From contig NC_065570.1 of NCBI RefSeq assembly GCF_937616625.2, forward strand, positions 3,916,001 through 3,980,000: a stretch of DNA of 64,000 nt, given 5' to 3'. Positions within the stretch are counted from its first letter, which is position 1. The number at the start of each line of letters is the position of its first letter. Positions 41,728-55,116 of the stretch are shown one piece after another. The notes under the pieces are model-generated. The model saw nothing but the letters and a program-made list of their open reading frames with translations. It made no database searches and had not been told where the DNA came from. Origin of the DNA: Mercurialis annua (Eukaryota; Streptophyta; Magnoliopsida; Malpighiales; Euphorbiaceae). The translations under genes and the position numbers were made by a program.

Positions 41728-44700
41728 AAACTTTGTTGGTTTGTTTGTTTAAATGGATATTCATGGAATTATATCCAATGTTAAAGCTAAGGATTATTGA
41801 TAATTTAATTCTTCCGATTTTTTTTAAGGATAATTAACATTACATAATTGTTTTCTATATTGGAAGAAGAAGAAAGCTAATAATGGAGATGGGTCACAAA
41901 CAGGTCATACAGGCACAGCCACTAAGTTGGAAAATATAAATGTGGTAGAATAATATATTAGGAGATTCTAAATTAAAGTCCCAAATCTATCTTTAGGTGG
42001 GGTTTTAGCTTATCTACATAGGAATCTTCAGATTTGTTAGTTAAGGACAACAAATAATCCTCCAAAATCTGAGCTCAATATTTAAGTAACCATTTAAACT
42101 TGTAAGGATAATTAATTTCTAGAGTTACCAACTTGTTCTCTAATTTGCTTCTTTTTTTTTAAATCATCAAATCTCATTAAATCAAATATGAAATAATTAT
42201 ATTTATAAAAAATTTAAAATAATTTGAAAAGTAAACTCGATGATCTGACATGAAACAGACAATATGATATCTGATTCGCAGACCGTACTTATAAAAATAA
42301 AAAAAATTATTAACTATTTTTCTAAATAAGTGCAGTGTCCGATCACTCTTCGATCAATCACCTATAAACTCACAACATTCCATTTAATCACCATTTGATA
42401 ACTCATTCATAAAAAAAAGACAGCAAACCTTTCACAGAGAAATGACAACAAACTTTTCATTGAAAAAGGACAAAATCAAACATTCAGAAAAAAAAAACAA
42501 ATAATAAAAAATAAATAAAACTAATATAGCTCATAAACGATTCCATTTTGTTGTTGAAAAATCTTCAATCTATCTTCGCTTCTTGGTAATTGAAATGCGC
42601 TTCATTGATATATTTTAATCCATCAAAAAAAAATGAAAAAGAATCGCTATTTATTATATTTTATGAAATTAAAATAATATAAATAAAAAGACGACTACCG
42701 TCAACAAAGAAAATCAAATCACTGACGGTAGCCGGAGAAAAAAAAAACTCTTGTCAGTTAGAGTTTTTTTAGAGAGAAAGAAAAGGGTTTTATTTATTGT
42801 CTAATTTACTTAAGTGGCTGAACCTTAATTTATTTCATTATAACAAATAAATTTTATTTTTATTTTAATGAACAATTTTGAGGTTAAAATATATGTGGCA
42901 ATCAATTTTTACTTTCAAATGCATGTGGTAATCGATTATCTGGAAAAAATTTAGTCATGCATAATTTATAAAAAAATTAGCAAAAATTGATTGTCATTGG
43001 GTAAAAATTAACTGTCCAATATATATATTTTTGAATCCATTAAAAGAAATTTAAAATTTAAAATTTAAATATTAAAATAAAATAAATTTAAATTTAGTTA
43101 CTGAAATAGACTAAGGCGATTGTTTAATAATCTCAACTCTCAAGAATCAATTAGCCAAACTTGTGATGTAAATCAATCAACTACTTCCATTTTATAGTTA
43201 CACTACTATTAATATAAGTTCAATTAAAATAACATCATCTAAAAATAATATTTTTTTGTCAAACAAGGGAATATATTTTGTTAATTTATGATTCAATATC
43301 AAATCAATCTAAACAATGCATCTCTCCTAAGAAGATGATCATGGATTAAAATGGATTAAGCTTATATCTTTTAAATTTTCAAAACATGAGAAAAAGAATG
43401 CTACCACAATAAATTTAAACTAAAAAGAACATGTCAAATAACTTCTTATTGTTATCAATTATTAATATATGCAACAGAGGAAACAAATTGAATTTCAGCA
43501 ACTATATTAAACGTAACAATTCAAAATTGAAGAGGGCTGGGGAAAGAAGAATAACTATGAGTAATTGTAATTTTTTTATGGGATATAAATATATGCATGA
43601 CCAGATTGGAAGTATTATATGCAAGCTGTGTGTTCTGTTATTAATACATATAATTAACTTGTTTCACCGAACTTTTTATTTATTTGAATTTTAAACTAGC
43701 TCTGTGTCACAAATATATTGGATCTCATAGTTTCCAGTTGGTGGGATTTATACCATATCCACCCACCAACAAAATAGTAGTAATTCTTTCAAATTAATCC
43801 TCATTATTGTTTGTATCTAATTAGAATTGATGTTCGATACTTATGCAATCGAATTAATAGAACTCTTACTTTTAATTTAAACAATTTTAACTAGGGAAGA
43901 TATACAATTAGAGTTGTAATGATCGAACCAAAATTTCAGTTGTTTATATTTAGCTCGTTTATATGAATGACGTGTTTATATTCAGTTCGAGTTATGTTCA
44001 AATAAATATTGAATCCGAGCTCAGGTTATATAAATTATACTACAATTTTTATATTTGGCTCGAAATCATCTCGTATTAGTCTATTTAGATGTTAAAGAAG
44101 CCGAAAATCAGCATTAGCACAACTCATTTTAACGTAGTTTTATTCTACATAGTTTTCATTTATAACAGATTATGTAATTTTATATAAATAAAAATTATGT
44201 AACTTTTATTATATTGACATGCGAGTAGGTTCAAGAGTTTTTTTAATCCAGCTCATATACGAACCGATTTACGATATTATAATCGAGTTTATATACAAGC
44301 TCATTAGCAATTTGGGAACTCATAATCAAATCAGCTCGTGATCTCATCAATATGAGTTATTTACTAACGCAAACGCATATTGGACCCGTTTAAATAAATG
44401 AACATACATTAAAACTCGGGTTTGATCTCGTCTTTTTAGACTAAGGAACGAATTCGCGCAAGTATTGAGGTACTTGCGAGTGGCAATATTTATTCACTGT
44501 GGCCTTTAAAATTACGTATTCAAATTAAATTGTCTCATTGAGAAACAAATGTTGTTCAAATTCTTTTTACATAAATTATTTTTTCATTTAAAATTTAGGA
44601 GAATTATGAAGCGTAGGGTTAAGGTAAGAAATGTGAAAGTGACTACACTAAACAGAAATCATAAATGAGTGGAGCAAAAAATGAAAGCTCGCAAATTCTT

Positions 44701-44987
44701 CTTCTTATGTAGCAACCGTGTGGCTGTAGTCTGCACTGCTCCAGACCAGACCCACCTCTTTAATTTTTCATCTCTATCCTCTTTAATATTTATGTTCCCC
44801 TCTCGTTGACCTCCCATTTTGAATTTCTAATTTTTGAATATGCGAAGTTAATACTACTGCCATTGTATAATTCATGCTTTACTTTCTGTCTTTCATTTTA
44901 TTAGTAAATTAGTTGCAATTAGTGTTTTAATTTACATTGTTAAATTAAGTATTCCAAAAATATATCTAAACATAAGAAATGTAAAAG
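41728..44987. other. Intergenic, AT-rich, with degenerate repeat text
   Basis: No gene is supported. Bases 43900-44450 contain scattered GCTCGT, TCGAGTT and ACCCGTTTA words on both strands, typical of old hAT-like MITEs, but no ends could be fixed. Bases 42410-42480 have a near repeat of AGACAGCAAACCTTTCA/TGACAACAAACTTTTCA. The 87-codon frame at 43431-43694 has no domain. Confidence 0.4.
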
Positions 44988-45002
44988 AAAAGTACAAAAT
45001 TT

Positions 45003-45186
45003 ACCAATGGGGGTTGGTCTAAGTGGTAAGCGGCTTGGTATCGCTTAAGCAAGGTCTCGGATTCGAGTCCTTGTGAATGCAGAAAATTCCCACTGGCAGA
45101 CTCACCCACCATGCCAGGTGCGCGACGCGGGTCGGATCCGGATTAGTCAAGGCGAAGTCTTGGAAACCGGATGGGCTTACCAAAAA
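45003..45186 (+). mobile_element. tRNA-derived SINE with 15-bp target duplication
   Basis: It begins ACCAATGGGGG and carries polymerase III box A-like TGGTCTAAGTGGTAAGCGG and box B-like GGATTCGAGTCC, spaced as in a tRNA gene. It has a unique body and a short A run. The direct repeat AAAAGTACAAAATTT flanks it (44988-45002 and 45187-45201). SINEs are mobilised by LINE enzymes; this copy looks full length. Confidence 0.92.
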
Positions 45187-45456
45187 AAAAGTACAAAATT
45201 TTATAATTTTAGAATATTGGTTGGTCTATTTAGTAATTAGTGCTTTTGATATTTTATATCAGTTGATTTACGGTGTAGTTCGATGATTATATCTACATAA
45301 TATTGGCCAAATTGATCCCGAAGTTCTTATGTTCTTACCATTTTATATATTTGGTATTTTCTTAAAGTTTGGTATTTATTAGGTCCTTATACTTTACAAA
45401 TTTGATTTAATAGGTATTTTCTAAAAGAAAATATTTACGTGTATGTTTAGTTATGA

Positions 45457-45880
45457 AGCACGGAAACTTCAACAAAGTTGCGTGTCCCGTTTCAGAAACC
45501 AGAAACTCTCAGAAACTCTCGGAAACTCATAAGGAAACGTTTCGGGCCGTTTCCATAAATAAAAAAATTATATAATTATAAAAAATCCTCAAAAAATAAT
45601 TTTATGAATCAATTACCCACAATTTTTATTATTATTTTATCTATAACATAGCTTATATACTTATTTTTGTTGGATTTAATTATATTTGATTTATTTTATT
45701 AATTGCCAAAAATATATAAATAAAATTTAATATATATATATCATTTTATAATTCTAATATTATAAATATATCCTTATATATGTTTTTATTATTTACACGT
45801 TTCCCCCACGTTTTATGTCCTTCATTTTAAAAATTCGCCGTTTCCCCGTGTCCGTTTCGTGTCGTTTCCGTTTCCGTACT
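45457..45880. mobile_element. MITE-like element with ACGGAAAC ends, copy B
   Basis: It is an inverted relative of 17201-17678: the reverse complement of its right end reads TACGGAAACGGAAACGACAC and continues with ATGAAGGACA and ACGTGTAAATAATAAAAA, as in copy A. No target duplication was found. Confidence 0.7.
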
Positions 45881-46472
45881 ACATACTATTACCACGCATG
45901 ATAAAATGAGTATGAATTAATGAGTTAAGTTTTTTATTCAGTAAATTTTTATATTTTTATTTTTATAGTACTTGTACTTTCAAATGTTATTTATCCGTCT
46001 CTCTTTAAGTTCGGATTCACGCTCATTTTACAACGAGGTAGTGTACACTTCTTTCTATTTTAAAAAAATTTAAAATTTAAAATTCAAAATAAATTAAATA
46101 TATAAATTAAATAAATATAAAAAGTTAGAATAAAGACCAGGTAAATAAAACAGTAAAAATCGAGCCTCAAAATAGGCTTGGCCTATAAAATTTTATCTAT
46201 GACAATTTACTCTTTGGTTCTTGCTTAAAAGAATTGATGACAAAATTTTCCAAATCACGTGGAAGAGAAACGTGCCACCGTTCGCAGCCATTGAACGTAT
46301 TTAAGGTAGAAGTGACGGCTTATGATCATATATTCAATTTTCTGTATGAAGTGGTAATGTAAAACCTAGCTGCTAAAATGGTTAGTGACTGACTGAACTG
46401 TTACTTAGAGCACAGTAAAAACTTAAAAAATCTACTGATGGTGCCATATAAAATTGCAGAGTGTTTATCCCA
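45881..46472. other. Intergenic
   Basis: Bases 45906-46145 resemble 56178-56460 and, more weakly, 47740-48040 (words ATTTATCCG, CTCAT, AGTGTA), so an old dispersed repeat is likely. No gene. Confidence 0.4.
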
Positions 46473-46630
46473 TGCAACCGTTGCGCCACGTCATTTTTAC
46501 ATCAAGCCAATGAGCATTTGCGATAGGAAATCTTTTAATTATTACTTATTTTTTTTATCATTCAATTTTCCACATGGCTAACGCACAATTGGTTTGTTGC
46601 ACGAATGACATGGCGCAACGGTTGTGTGCA
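46473..46630. mobile_element. Small MITE with CAACCGTTGCG ends
   Basis: The left end TGCAACCGTTGCGCCACGTC and the right end GACATGGCGCAACGGTTG are inverted repeats of about 23 bp. The same family is split by copia element 2 at 19371-24700. Non-coding; superfamily uncertain. Confidence 0.75.
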
Positions 46631-49017
46631 ATAATTTTTCAAAATTGTATTATCAAAAGCCAATTTAGAATTTGGAAGAATGTGAAAGTTTATCTTTTTT
46701 ATGAGACATGTTTTACAGTTTTTTATCCATTCCATGCAATGTCTTGTTTTTGAAAGAAATTTCCGCGGGTTTTCATTCATTTGAACCAATTAAACTCTAG
46801 AAATATTCATAAAAAATAATAATAATTAAACTCTACGAATCAGATTGGTAAAACACACTATTGGATATTTGTATCATCACATTTTCTAAAATTGAGTCCC
46901 TCTACTATAATAAATATATTGAGTCTTTATATTTTAATTTTTTTTAGACATTTAAATAATTCCGTCAAAAAAATGTTAAAGGTGTCAAGTTAAAATAAAT
47001 AAATTTTACAATTTTTTTACCCCACTCATGCTAACAGCTTATGAAATGCACTCACTTTGATTTAATGTTTAAAAGATTATTGTAAGAATTTAATAATGAC
47101 AACAAAAAGTGAAGGAACCAAATTACTAAAATATAATAGTTCAGAGATCCAAGTATATATTTTGCCAATTAGCTAAAAGTCTTTATTTTCGGCGAATCTT
47201 GGACGTTAATTTTATCAGCTGGTTCAGATTAATTTTGACGGGACGTGGAAGCATCACTTTCTTAAAACGACATGACTAGGGTTGACGCTAAAATATGCAA
47301 GACTAATTTTAAATGCCACGTGTACAGTAATGATAAGTTTACAGTATGAATTTGATCTTTTAGCCTATTTGTCTGGCTAAGAACCTCTCTAATCCAACTA
47401 AATGATGTACTAGAACATTACATCGTATTTATAGTTTGAACTTCAAACTTCTCTGTAGTTTAACTTTATAATTTTGAAATTAAAATTCTATTAATAAATT
47501 TTCATTTATTTATAATTGTAATTGTTTTTTCTAGTATTAGTTGTTTGAATATTTATTATATTTACTCTTTTTGTATAAAATGAGCTTTTTAATTTTTTAA
47601 AAAGCAACTTTTCTATATCTATTGAACGGAAGAAGTAAATATTTTTATAAACGAAAATTATAAGCATGCCCCTCATGATAATATAAAGAGATTAATTATT
47701 TTATGTAAAAAATGATAAAATACATCTATGTTTTCAAAATATCACGTATTTGTTTTTTTTACGAATTTTTTACTCATTAGATCTATAATTTAAATTTTTT
47801 ATTCATCCGACTCTCCAAATTTGTTAAATGTAACTCATTTTTATCAACACATCGATTTAAATGAACATCTAAATATGGTCTCATACGCGTTTTTAGTAAG
47901 TGTAGTGTCCATTCATTTTCTGCTAAAAAATCTAATAAATTAAGATAAATTAAGCATAAAGACTATATAAAACTAAAACTTAAAAAAAAAACTAAATATA
48001 TTAAAAATAAAAAATAAAAAGATTAAAAAACAATGGAATCCATGGAGTAAATAAAAACACAAATACGCCATCAATTTTCTCAACTACTAACATGTGTCTA
48101 CTTAATCATCTCTAAAACAAAGCATGGAACAAATTTCCAAACTGTCTTTCCCATTTGTTAGACGGACTTAACCACTCATTTGGATACTTAGGTAATTAGC
48201 AATAAATTATTCACTAATTACATGAAATAATTAACCTGTCTTGTAGTATTTCTAAGCATGTCTCTTCTTGGTCATGATACTGTCTTAAAGATTAAACAAC
48301 ACAAGAGACAGTGGTAATAATCCAAATTCCAAGTCCGATGTCCAGAAAATGACGTCGTTTTTCTCTGACCGTCGTTGACTGGTTTGCAACTTTTTCTCTT
48401 GCAAAGTCCCGTCAGTCTGTCGGAGATTTTCCCGTCGGTTTTGTTTTTATCTGCCACACGCGTGATATGGACAGCTTAATGGTTTTAGTGTGTTTTGTTT
48501 ACTTTTTTGACGACGAAACAACCCACTAATTACTGTCCATTTTGTAATAAAATACTAATGTAAAAAGAGTCAATTTTACTTTTGAATTTATATTTCAAAA
48601 TTAAATAACTTCTTAATCGATTAGATTTTAAAATTTGTCTTTTAAAGTTTAATATAGAATTTTTAATTAATCTCAAAATGCGTCTCTCAATGTAGAATAA
48701 GTCGTGCCATTGAATTTAAGTTTCGGAATCAAATAATAATTTTTTTGGTAAATTAGATCTCAAAATTTATATTTCGGGATTAAATAAATCACACATTTAA
48801 AATTTACGTATTAGAAGATATTTAATAAATTAAGAGAGTTTAAATTTAATTGACTAAAAAAACTAAAAATATTTTAAATGAACTTAATGCACAAATGTCA
48901 AAATTTAATTGACAAAAAAATAAAAAATGACTCTTTGCTCTTAAACTAATCCAAAACATTTTCTTATTTTATTACATTTATGATTATAGTTTGTATCACA
49001 AAAAAAGAGAGCAATAA
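46631..49017. other. Intergenic, AT-rich
   Basis: No gene is supported. The minus-strand frame at 48272-48457 has no domain. Bases 48590-48910 repeat AAATTTA/TTAATTGA words. Confidence 0.4.
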
Positions 49018-49040
49018 TTTTTTTTTTTTTTTTTTTTTTT
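49018..49040. repeat. Homopolymer of 23 T
   Basis: An uninterrupted T run. It could be the poly(A) tail of a minus-strand retrocopy extending to the right, but no matching target duplication was found. Confidence 0.8.
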
Positions 49041-49912
49041 AGCTATTTTCTAAACCAGCGTTTATTAAATTTTTTGGAATGAAGTGTTAAAATATGAAAT
49101 ACAACGAAATTTTCAACTGTATTATATTTTCCGGGCAAACAAACAGGATCTGAAAAGCAGAACACATGGAGTACTCTTGTGTAAGAAAAGATATCAACAG
49201 CTAACAGAGATCGAAAAAATAGAGGTTGTGTTTAAATCCGTACACATTTCAGTACAAATTTGGATTCTACAAGCAAAGCCATTTCCAATTCTTGTTCTCA
49301 TTTTTGCATGTGATCGTACCCCTCTAACTATAATCCAATCCGAACCGTTTGGTATAGAATTATCTTTAACATTTTCTTGTAATTAATTATAGCTACTTTT
49401 ATTTGTGTAAATTTCAATTAGAATCTAAATATTTCTAATTTGTTCATCAAAATTTTAAAGTATAAAATCCCAAATAAAAGCTTAATAGATTAGAATATCC
49501 AAATCTCTTCGACGTTTTGCAATTATAACTAAAGTTTGAAAATTTTATTATTTTAGCTCAAATTGAAACGTTCGGAGCAAATTGTTTTAATAGTTTGTGG
49601 ACAATTTTACATGGCCTTCACATGATAAAAAAATCAAACAGACACAACGACAATCAATAGACTATAAAACCTACCCCTTTTTGATCTATTACAAAGCTTA
49701 TGATAATATTAAAATGTTAATTTAAGTCTAATATATGGTCTTACATTCCATGCTGATATCGATTTTCTGATAGTGTGTAAACCATATGGGATTGATTACA
49801 CGTTATTAAATCAACGGTGAATTGACTAAAATTAATGTAAATATTTAAAATTGAATTAAAATATAAAAAATAGATTTTTAGTACATTAGACCTCAAATAA
49901 ATGACATAAATC
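49041..49912. other. Non-coding, possible minus-strand retrocopy
   Basis: Bases 49041-49400 are less AT-rich than their surroundings and hold a 100-codon plus-strand frame (49084-49386) without a domain. Adjacent to the T run, this may be a processed, non-coding transcript copy. The rest is AT-rich. Confidence 0.3.
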
Positions 49913-50245
49913 TTATTTAAGTTTATATATAACAAATAAAAATTCAATCATAGTTTGGAGTATTCTATTTTTTGGTTGGAGAAATAGGTGGTAAATACAA
50001 AATTTTGAAAATAGTAAAAAAAAAAAAAGAGCAATGAAGGAAAATTGAGAAGAAAGTAAGAAAGAATGATTCACAATCATGCAAAAGTCTAAAAAGAGTA
50101 AACACAAGAGAGTGAGAGCTAATGAGCCCACACCCTCACTTTCCCATCTCAAATCTTTTTTTTCCCTTTCCACTTCAACTCTCTTATATTTACTCCCACA
50201 CTTTCCTCTCACATTCCCTCACTTTCTCTCCATCCAAACACCAAA
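49913..50245 (+). promoter_or_regulatory. Upstream region of the HSL1-like receptor gene
   Basis: From about 50130 the sequence is very pyrimidine-rich (CTCTC and CCTTTC runs), as in many plant 5' leaders. A weak TATA-like CTTATATTTA lies near 50183. The start codon context is CCAAAATGAT. Confidence 0.45.
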
Positions 50246-53200
50246 ATGATCCCCCTCCTCCTCTCCCTCCTCCTCCTCTTCACCTCCCCGTCTCTCTCCC
50301 TCAACCAAGAAGGCCTCTACCTTAACCAAATCAAACTCTCACTCACCGACCCGGACTCGGTTCTCTCCTCCTGGTCCGACCGCGATTCCTCCCCATGTTC
50401 TTGGTTTGGTATCACCTGCGAACCATTAACTCACTCGGTTACTTCCGTTGATCTTTCTAGCGCCAACTTAGCCGGACCGTTTCCGTCGCTACTTTGCCGT
50501 TTAAACAACCTTACTTTCATCTCCTTCAATAATAACTCTATTAACGACGTTCTTCCTGCTGACATTTCCACGTGTCGTAATCTTGAGCATCTTGATCTCG
50601 CTCAGAATTACCTCACCGGTACACTGCCGTACACGCTAGCTGAGTTACCTAATCTGAAGTTTCTTGACCTCACCGGAAATAATTTCTCCGGTGATATTCC
50701 GGAATCTTTCGGTTATTTTCAAAAACTTGAGGTTATTTCTTTAGTTTATAATCTGTTCGACGGTGTTATACCGCCGTTCTTGGGTAATATTAGTACTTTA
50801 AAAATGCTTAACTTGTCCTACAACCCGTTTTCTCCGGGTCGGATCCCGCCGGAGCTTGGGAATTTGACTAACTTGCAAATTCTTTGGCTTACTGATTGTA
50901 ACCTAGTTGGTGAAATACCTGACTCGCTGGGTCAGCTCAAACAGCTTAAAGATTTAGACCTTGCTCTCAACAATTTAGTGGGTCATATCCCGAGTTCTCT
51001 CACTCAGTTGACCAGTGTCTTCCAAATTGAGCTGTATAACAACTCGCTAACCGGCGAGTTGCCTGCTGGGTTAGGCAATTTGATTGCATTGAGACTCTTA
51101 GATGTTTCCATGAACAAGTTGACCGGTCCGATTCCAGACGAGTTGTGCGGGTTACAATTGGAAAGTCTCAATCTTTACGAGAATCATTTCACTGGGAGCT
51201 TGCCAGCAAGCATTGCCAACTCGGAGAAATTGTACGAACTCAGGCTGTTTCAGAACCAACTCAGTGGCGAGTTACCTCAAAATCTCGGCAAGAAGTCACC
51301 TTTAAGATGGCTTGACGTGTCAAGCAACAAATTTTCCGGCGAGATACCGTCAAGCTTGTGTTCAAAAGGTGAGTTGGAGGAGCTGTTGATAATTCATAAC
51401 TCGTTTACTGGTAAAATACCTGAAAGTTTGAGTCTTTGTCCGAGTTTAGCCCGAGTTCGATTGGGTTATAACCGGTTATCCGGTGAAGTGCCATCTGGGT
51501 TTTGGGCTTTGCCTAATGCTTATCTTGTTGAGCTTGTTAATAATTCATTAACTGGTCAAATTGGTAAAACTATAGCTGGTGCTTCAAATTTGTCACAGTT
51601 GATTATTGATAATAATAATTTTAATGGAAGCTTACCTGATGAGATTGGTTTGTTGGAAAATCTTGGGTCTTTTTCTGGTAGTGGAAATAAATTTAGTGGA
51701 TCTTTGCCAGGAACTATTGTGAATTTGAAGCAATTGGGTAATCTTGATTTGAGTAACAATTTGTTTTCTGGGGAGTTGCCTAGTGGAATTGATTCTTGGA
51801 AGAGATTGAATGAGCTTAATCTGGCTAATAATGCGTTTTCGGGTAAGATTCCGGAGGAAATTGGGAAGCTGCCTGTGCTTAATTATCTTGATTTGTCTAG
51901 CAACAGATTTTCCGGAAAAATTCCGTTTAGCTTGCAGAATTTGAAGTTGAATCAGCTTAATTTGTCAAATAATAAGCTATCCGGGGAAATTCCGACTCTG
52001 TTTGCGAAGGAGATGTATAAAAACAGCTTTCTTGGGAATCCTGGTTTGTGTGGAGATATTGAAGGGTTATGTGATGGAAGAAGTGAAGGAAAGAATCGAG
52101 GTTATGTTTGGTTATTGAAATCAATTTTTGTACTTGCTGCTTTAGTTCTTGTTATTGGTGTGGTTTGGTTCTACTTCAAGTACAGGAATTACAAGAAAGG
52201 AAAAGCTATTGATAAGACTAAATGGACATTGATGTCGTTTCACAAATTGGGTTTTAGTGAATTCGAGATCTTGGCTTCTCTCGACGAGGATAATGTAATA
52301 GGGACCGGAGCATCTGGAAAAGTATACAAAGTTGTGCTCAGCAATGGTGAGGCGGTTGCAGTGAAAAAGCTTTGGGGAGTAACCAAAAAGGAGTGCGACG
52401 AAAATGATGTTGAGAAAGGTCCGGTTAAGGATGATGGTTTTGAGGCAGAAATTGATACATTGGGTAAGATTAGGCATAAGAATATTGTTAAGCTTTGGTG
52501 CTGCTGTACTACTAGAGACACTAAGCTTTTGGTATATGAGTACATGCCTAATGGAAGCTTGGGGGATTTGTTGCATGGTACCAAAGGTGGGTCGTTAGAT
52601 TGGCCAACGAGGTATAAGATTCTTTTAGATGCCGGTGAGGGGCTTTCGTATTTGCATCATGATTGTGTTCCTCCAATCGTGCATAGAGATGTGAAATCGA
52701 ACAATATTTTGTTGGATGGAGAATTCGGTGCACGAGTTGCGGATTTTGGTGTAGCCAAAGTGGTTGATTTGACAGGGAAGCCTAAATCCATGTCTGTCAT
52801 TGCAGGATCTTGTGGATACATTGCTCCAGGTTAGCAATACAATCCTTATTTATGTCATTTTAATCTTAGATGCTTGAATATATATGTGTGGTTTGTCATT
52901 AGATATTAAGAGTAGAGCTGAGTAAAAACTGAATTGAATCAATTATTCAATGGAATGAAACCAAATAGAAATTTATTTTGGTTCCCTTATGTGTGGTTTG
53001 TCATTAGATATTAAGAGTAGAACTGAATTAAACCTTAAACGAACCGTTTATTAAACCAAATCAAACCAAGTAGAGATTAATTTTGGTTCCGTTTAAGTGA
53101 TTAAAAAGATTGGTTTTAATGTGAATGAGTAGAAAGGTTGGTTTGCTGTTTTAGTTTGGTTTTCACTATTGGTTATTCAAACCGACTGAAAACAGAAGTT

Positions 53201-53664
53201 CAAAACGATGTCTATGCAACTGAATTGATAATTAACATAATATTAATTTCTTGTTGTGTTCATTAATTGCAGAGTATGCCTACACACTTAGGGTGAATGA
53301 GAAGAGCGATATCTACAGCTTCGGGGTAGTGATTCTCGAGTTAGTCACACGCAGACGTCCGGTTGATCCGGAGTTCGGAGAGAAAGACTTGGTGAAGTGG
53401 GTTTGCACCACTCTAGACCAGAAGGGAGTGGACCATGTCATTGATTCCAAACTCGATTCTTGTTTCAAGGAAGAGATATGCAAAGTTCTCAACATTGCCA
53501 TTCTCTGTACAAGTCCACTACCCATCAATCGACCATCCATGAGACGAGTCGTGAAATTGCTGCAAGAAATTGCGCCAGAAACCGCGCTTAAGACGGTTAA
53601 AAAGGATGGAAAGTTGACACCGTATTACTATGAAGATGCATCAGATCAGGGAAGTGTAGCTTGA
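50246..53664 (+). CDS. HSL1: HAESA/HSL1-like LRR receptor kinase (two exons)
   Basis: Exon 1 is 50246-52829 and exon 2 is 53273-53664, joined inside the APE codon (G|AG), giving 991 residues, close to HAESA and HSL1 (just under 1,000). It has a signal peptide (residues 1-18), an N-cap with CSWFGITC, about 20 LRRs with LxxLxLxxNxxxGxIP repeats, a C-cap (CGDIEGLC), one membrane span (about 619-645) and a cytosolic kinase. Catalytic residues are complete: glycine loop GTGASG (686-691), K707, HRD H813/D815, DFG D833, then APE. HAESA-class receptors bind secreted peptides (IDA family, and others for HSL1) with SERK or CIK co-receptors at the plasma membrane and control organ shedding, stomatal and defence responses. 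The symbol is by resemblance of the N-terminus (SLNQEGLYL) and whole layout; orthology is not tested. Confidence 0.9.
52830..53272 (+). other. Intron of the HSL1-like gene
   Basis: The intron starts GTTAGC after CTCCAG and ends TTGCAG before AGTATGCC. Splicing restores the kinase APE motif and frame. Inside, a 105-bp segment is tandemly duplicated (TATGTGTGGTTTGTCATTAG at 52883 and 52988). Confidence 0.9.
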
Positions 53665-54833
53665 GGGTTATAGTCTAATTCGTTTCTGCAAGCTCAGATG
53701 ATGAAGGAGCTAGCCATGAAGCTCCAATTTTTCCTGTTGTTGGGCTAACTTCCCAGTTTTTTACTTGCAGTTTTGCAGTGTGCCTTAAGAAAATGAAAGA
53801 AAGATCCATACATTAGGTTAGTTTATGGTAAGGAAAGAAAAGTGCAGTAAAAAGTTAAAACTGGAAAGGAAGGAGTTATAAATTATTAACTTCTTTTACC
53901 CTGTAAATTGATTATTGCTGAAATTTTCCCTTAAAATGGCAGCCTCACGCGAGAATGTTAATTTTTTTCGTTGCGATTAGCAAATTATATTGTTTTCTTT
54001 AGTGCGGTTATTAACTTTTATATTCGTACACTTTGATAATGAACTTTTAATTTTATCAACAACGGTGCATTAGATACATTTGTACTAAAAATTGTTTGTG
54101 TTGTTGGAAATTAAATAAATGTGTTCTTAAATTTGTTATGTCATTTAAAAATCAATACATAAAATTAAAATCTGCTGTACTATTTAATCATAAGTTTATT
54201 GAAAACCATTTAGTGATATGTCGTTGTTAGTAAAATTATGACTCAGTAATTTAAAACAATAGTAAATATTTTTTAACAATCGTATTTTTTTTAAACTTGA
54301 TATTTATATTCAACACTTAGCAAAGGGCCACATTTCTTGTATTGATTAGCTGAAATGAATTACTTGAAATGCAAGGCATTAATGAGCAAACCACCAGAAA
54401 AATTCTGTTTCAATGGGATAAATGCAAAAAGATCCGGAAAAAGGGAATCTCAGAGAAAATTATAGGATGTGCTAAAATTTATAGTGGAGGGTTTAGGGTT
54501 TACTGGTTTAGGCCAATGTACAACATGCCCTAAGGAAGGGGCAATAGGCTTAGTTAGAGTTAAAATGTTGTACTTGAAATTAGTTAGGTGCGGCAATTCC
54601 TCCGATGGGTCCATTTCTATTTAAGTGAAAGGCTTGTATTGTTGGTTACTTTGCTAGACTCTCATTTCCAAATTACCTTTTCGGAAATAACTATGACAAT
54701 TACTGTATTGGCCGTTAAAAATGATTCTTGCCAAATTTCAATCGGAATAATTGGATAATAATCATCTCAAGTCTCAACACAACTTTAATATAAGGATTAA
54801 TTGAAAAAGAAAAAGAAAAATCAGCAATGGTTC
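53665..54833. other. 3' flank of the HSL1-like gene and intergenic DNA
   Basis: The first about 300 bp (to the TTACCCTGTAAATTG region near 53900) probably form the 3' UTR; no single polyadenylation signal can be chosen. The rest is AT-rich with no gene. Confidence 0.4.
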
Positions 54834-55116
54834 ATTTTGTCCCTTCTATTTGAAATAAAAGATCAAATAAAATTAATATTGTGGCTTTAAATAAAAACAA
54901 CTTCAAAATAAAGTTTTAAACAAAATCATATCAGATGTTATGATTCATTTTATCCTTTCAGTTTTAAATAGTCCAATAACTTGTCATCTCAATTGCTATA
55001 ATTATTTTTTGCCACTTTATATAAGGGGTAAAATGAGACAAATTAATCAACTTGTAAGTGTTTTTGTAATGAGTTTGTTTTTAATTGGTATTTTATGCAA
55101 ATTGAGGGGGTAAAAC
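54834..55116. mobile_element. MITE-like element with CCCTTC ends, copy B
   Basis: The ends ATTTTGTCCCTTCTATTTGA and CAAATTGAGGGGGTAAAA are inverted. The interior shares AATTGGTATTTTATGCAAATT-like words with 41446-41727. Non-coding. Confidence 0.6.

Noticed and set aside
45003..45080. tRNA gene suggested by A and B boxes
   Set aside because: The sequence does not fold as a full tRNA by inspection and is followed by a body, A run and target duplication, so SINE fits better.
50246..52834. Receptor kinase ending at the in-frame stop after APG, giving 862 residues
   Set aside because: A consensus GT donor at 52830 and AG acceptor at 53272 restore the kinase APE motif and its C-lobe in frame.
52142..52837. 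Several minus-strand frames over the receptor kinase gene
   Set aside because: Antisense shadows of the conserved kinase coding sequence.
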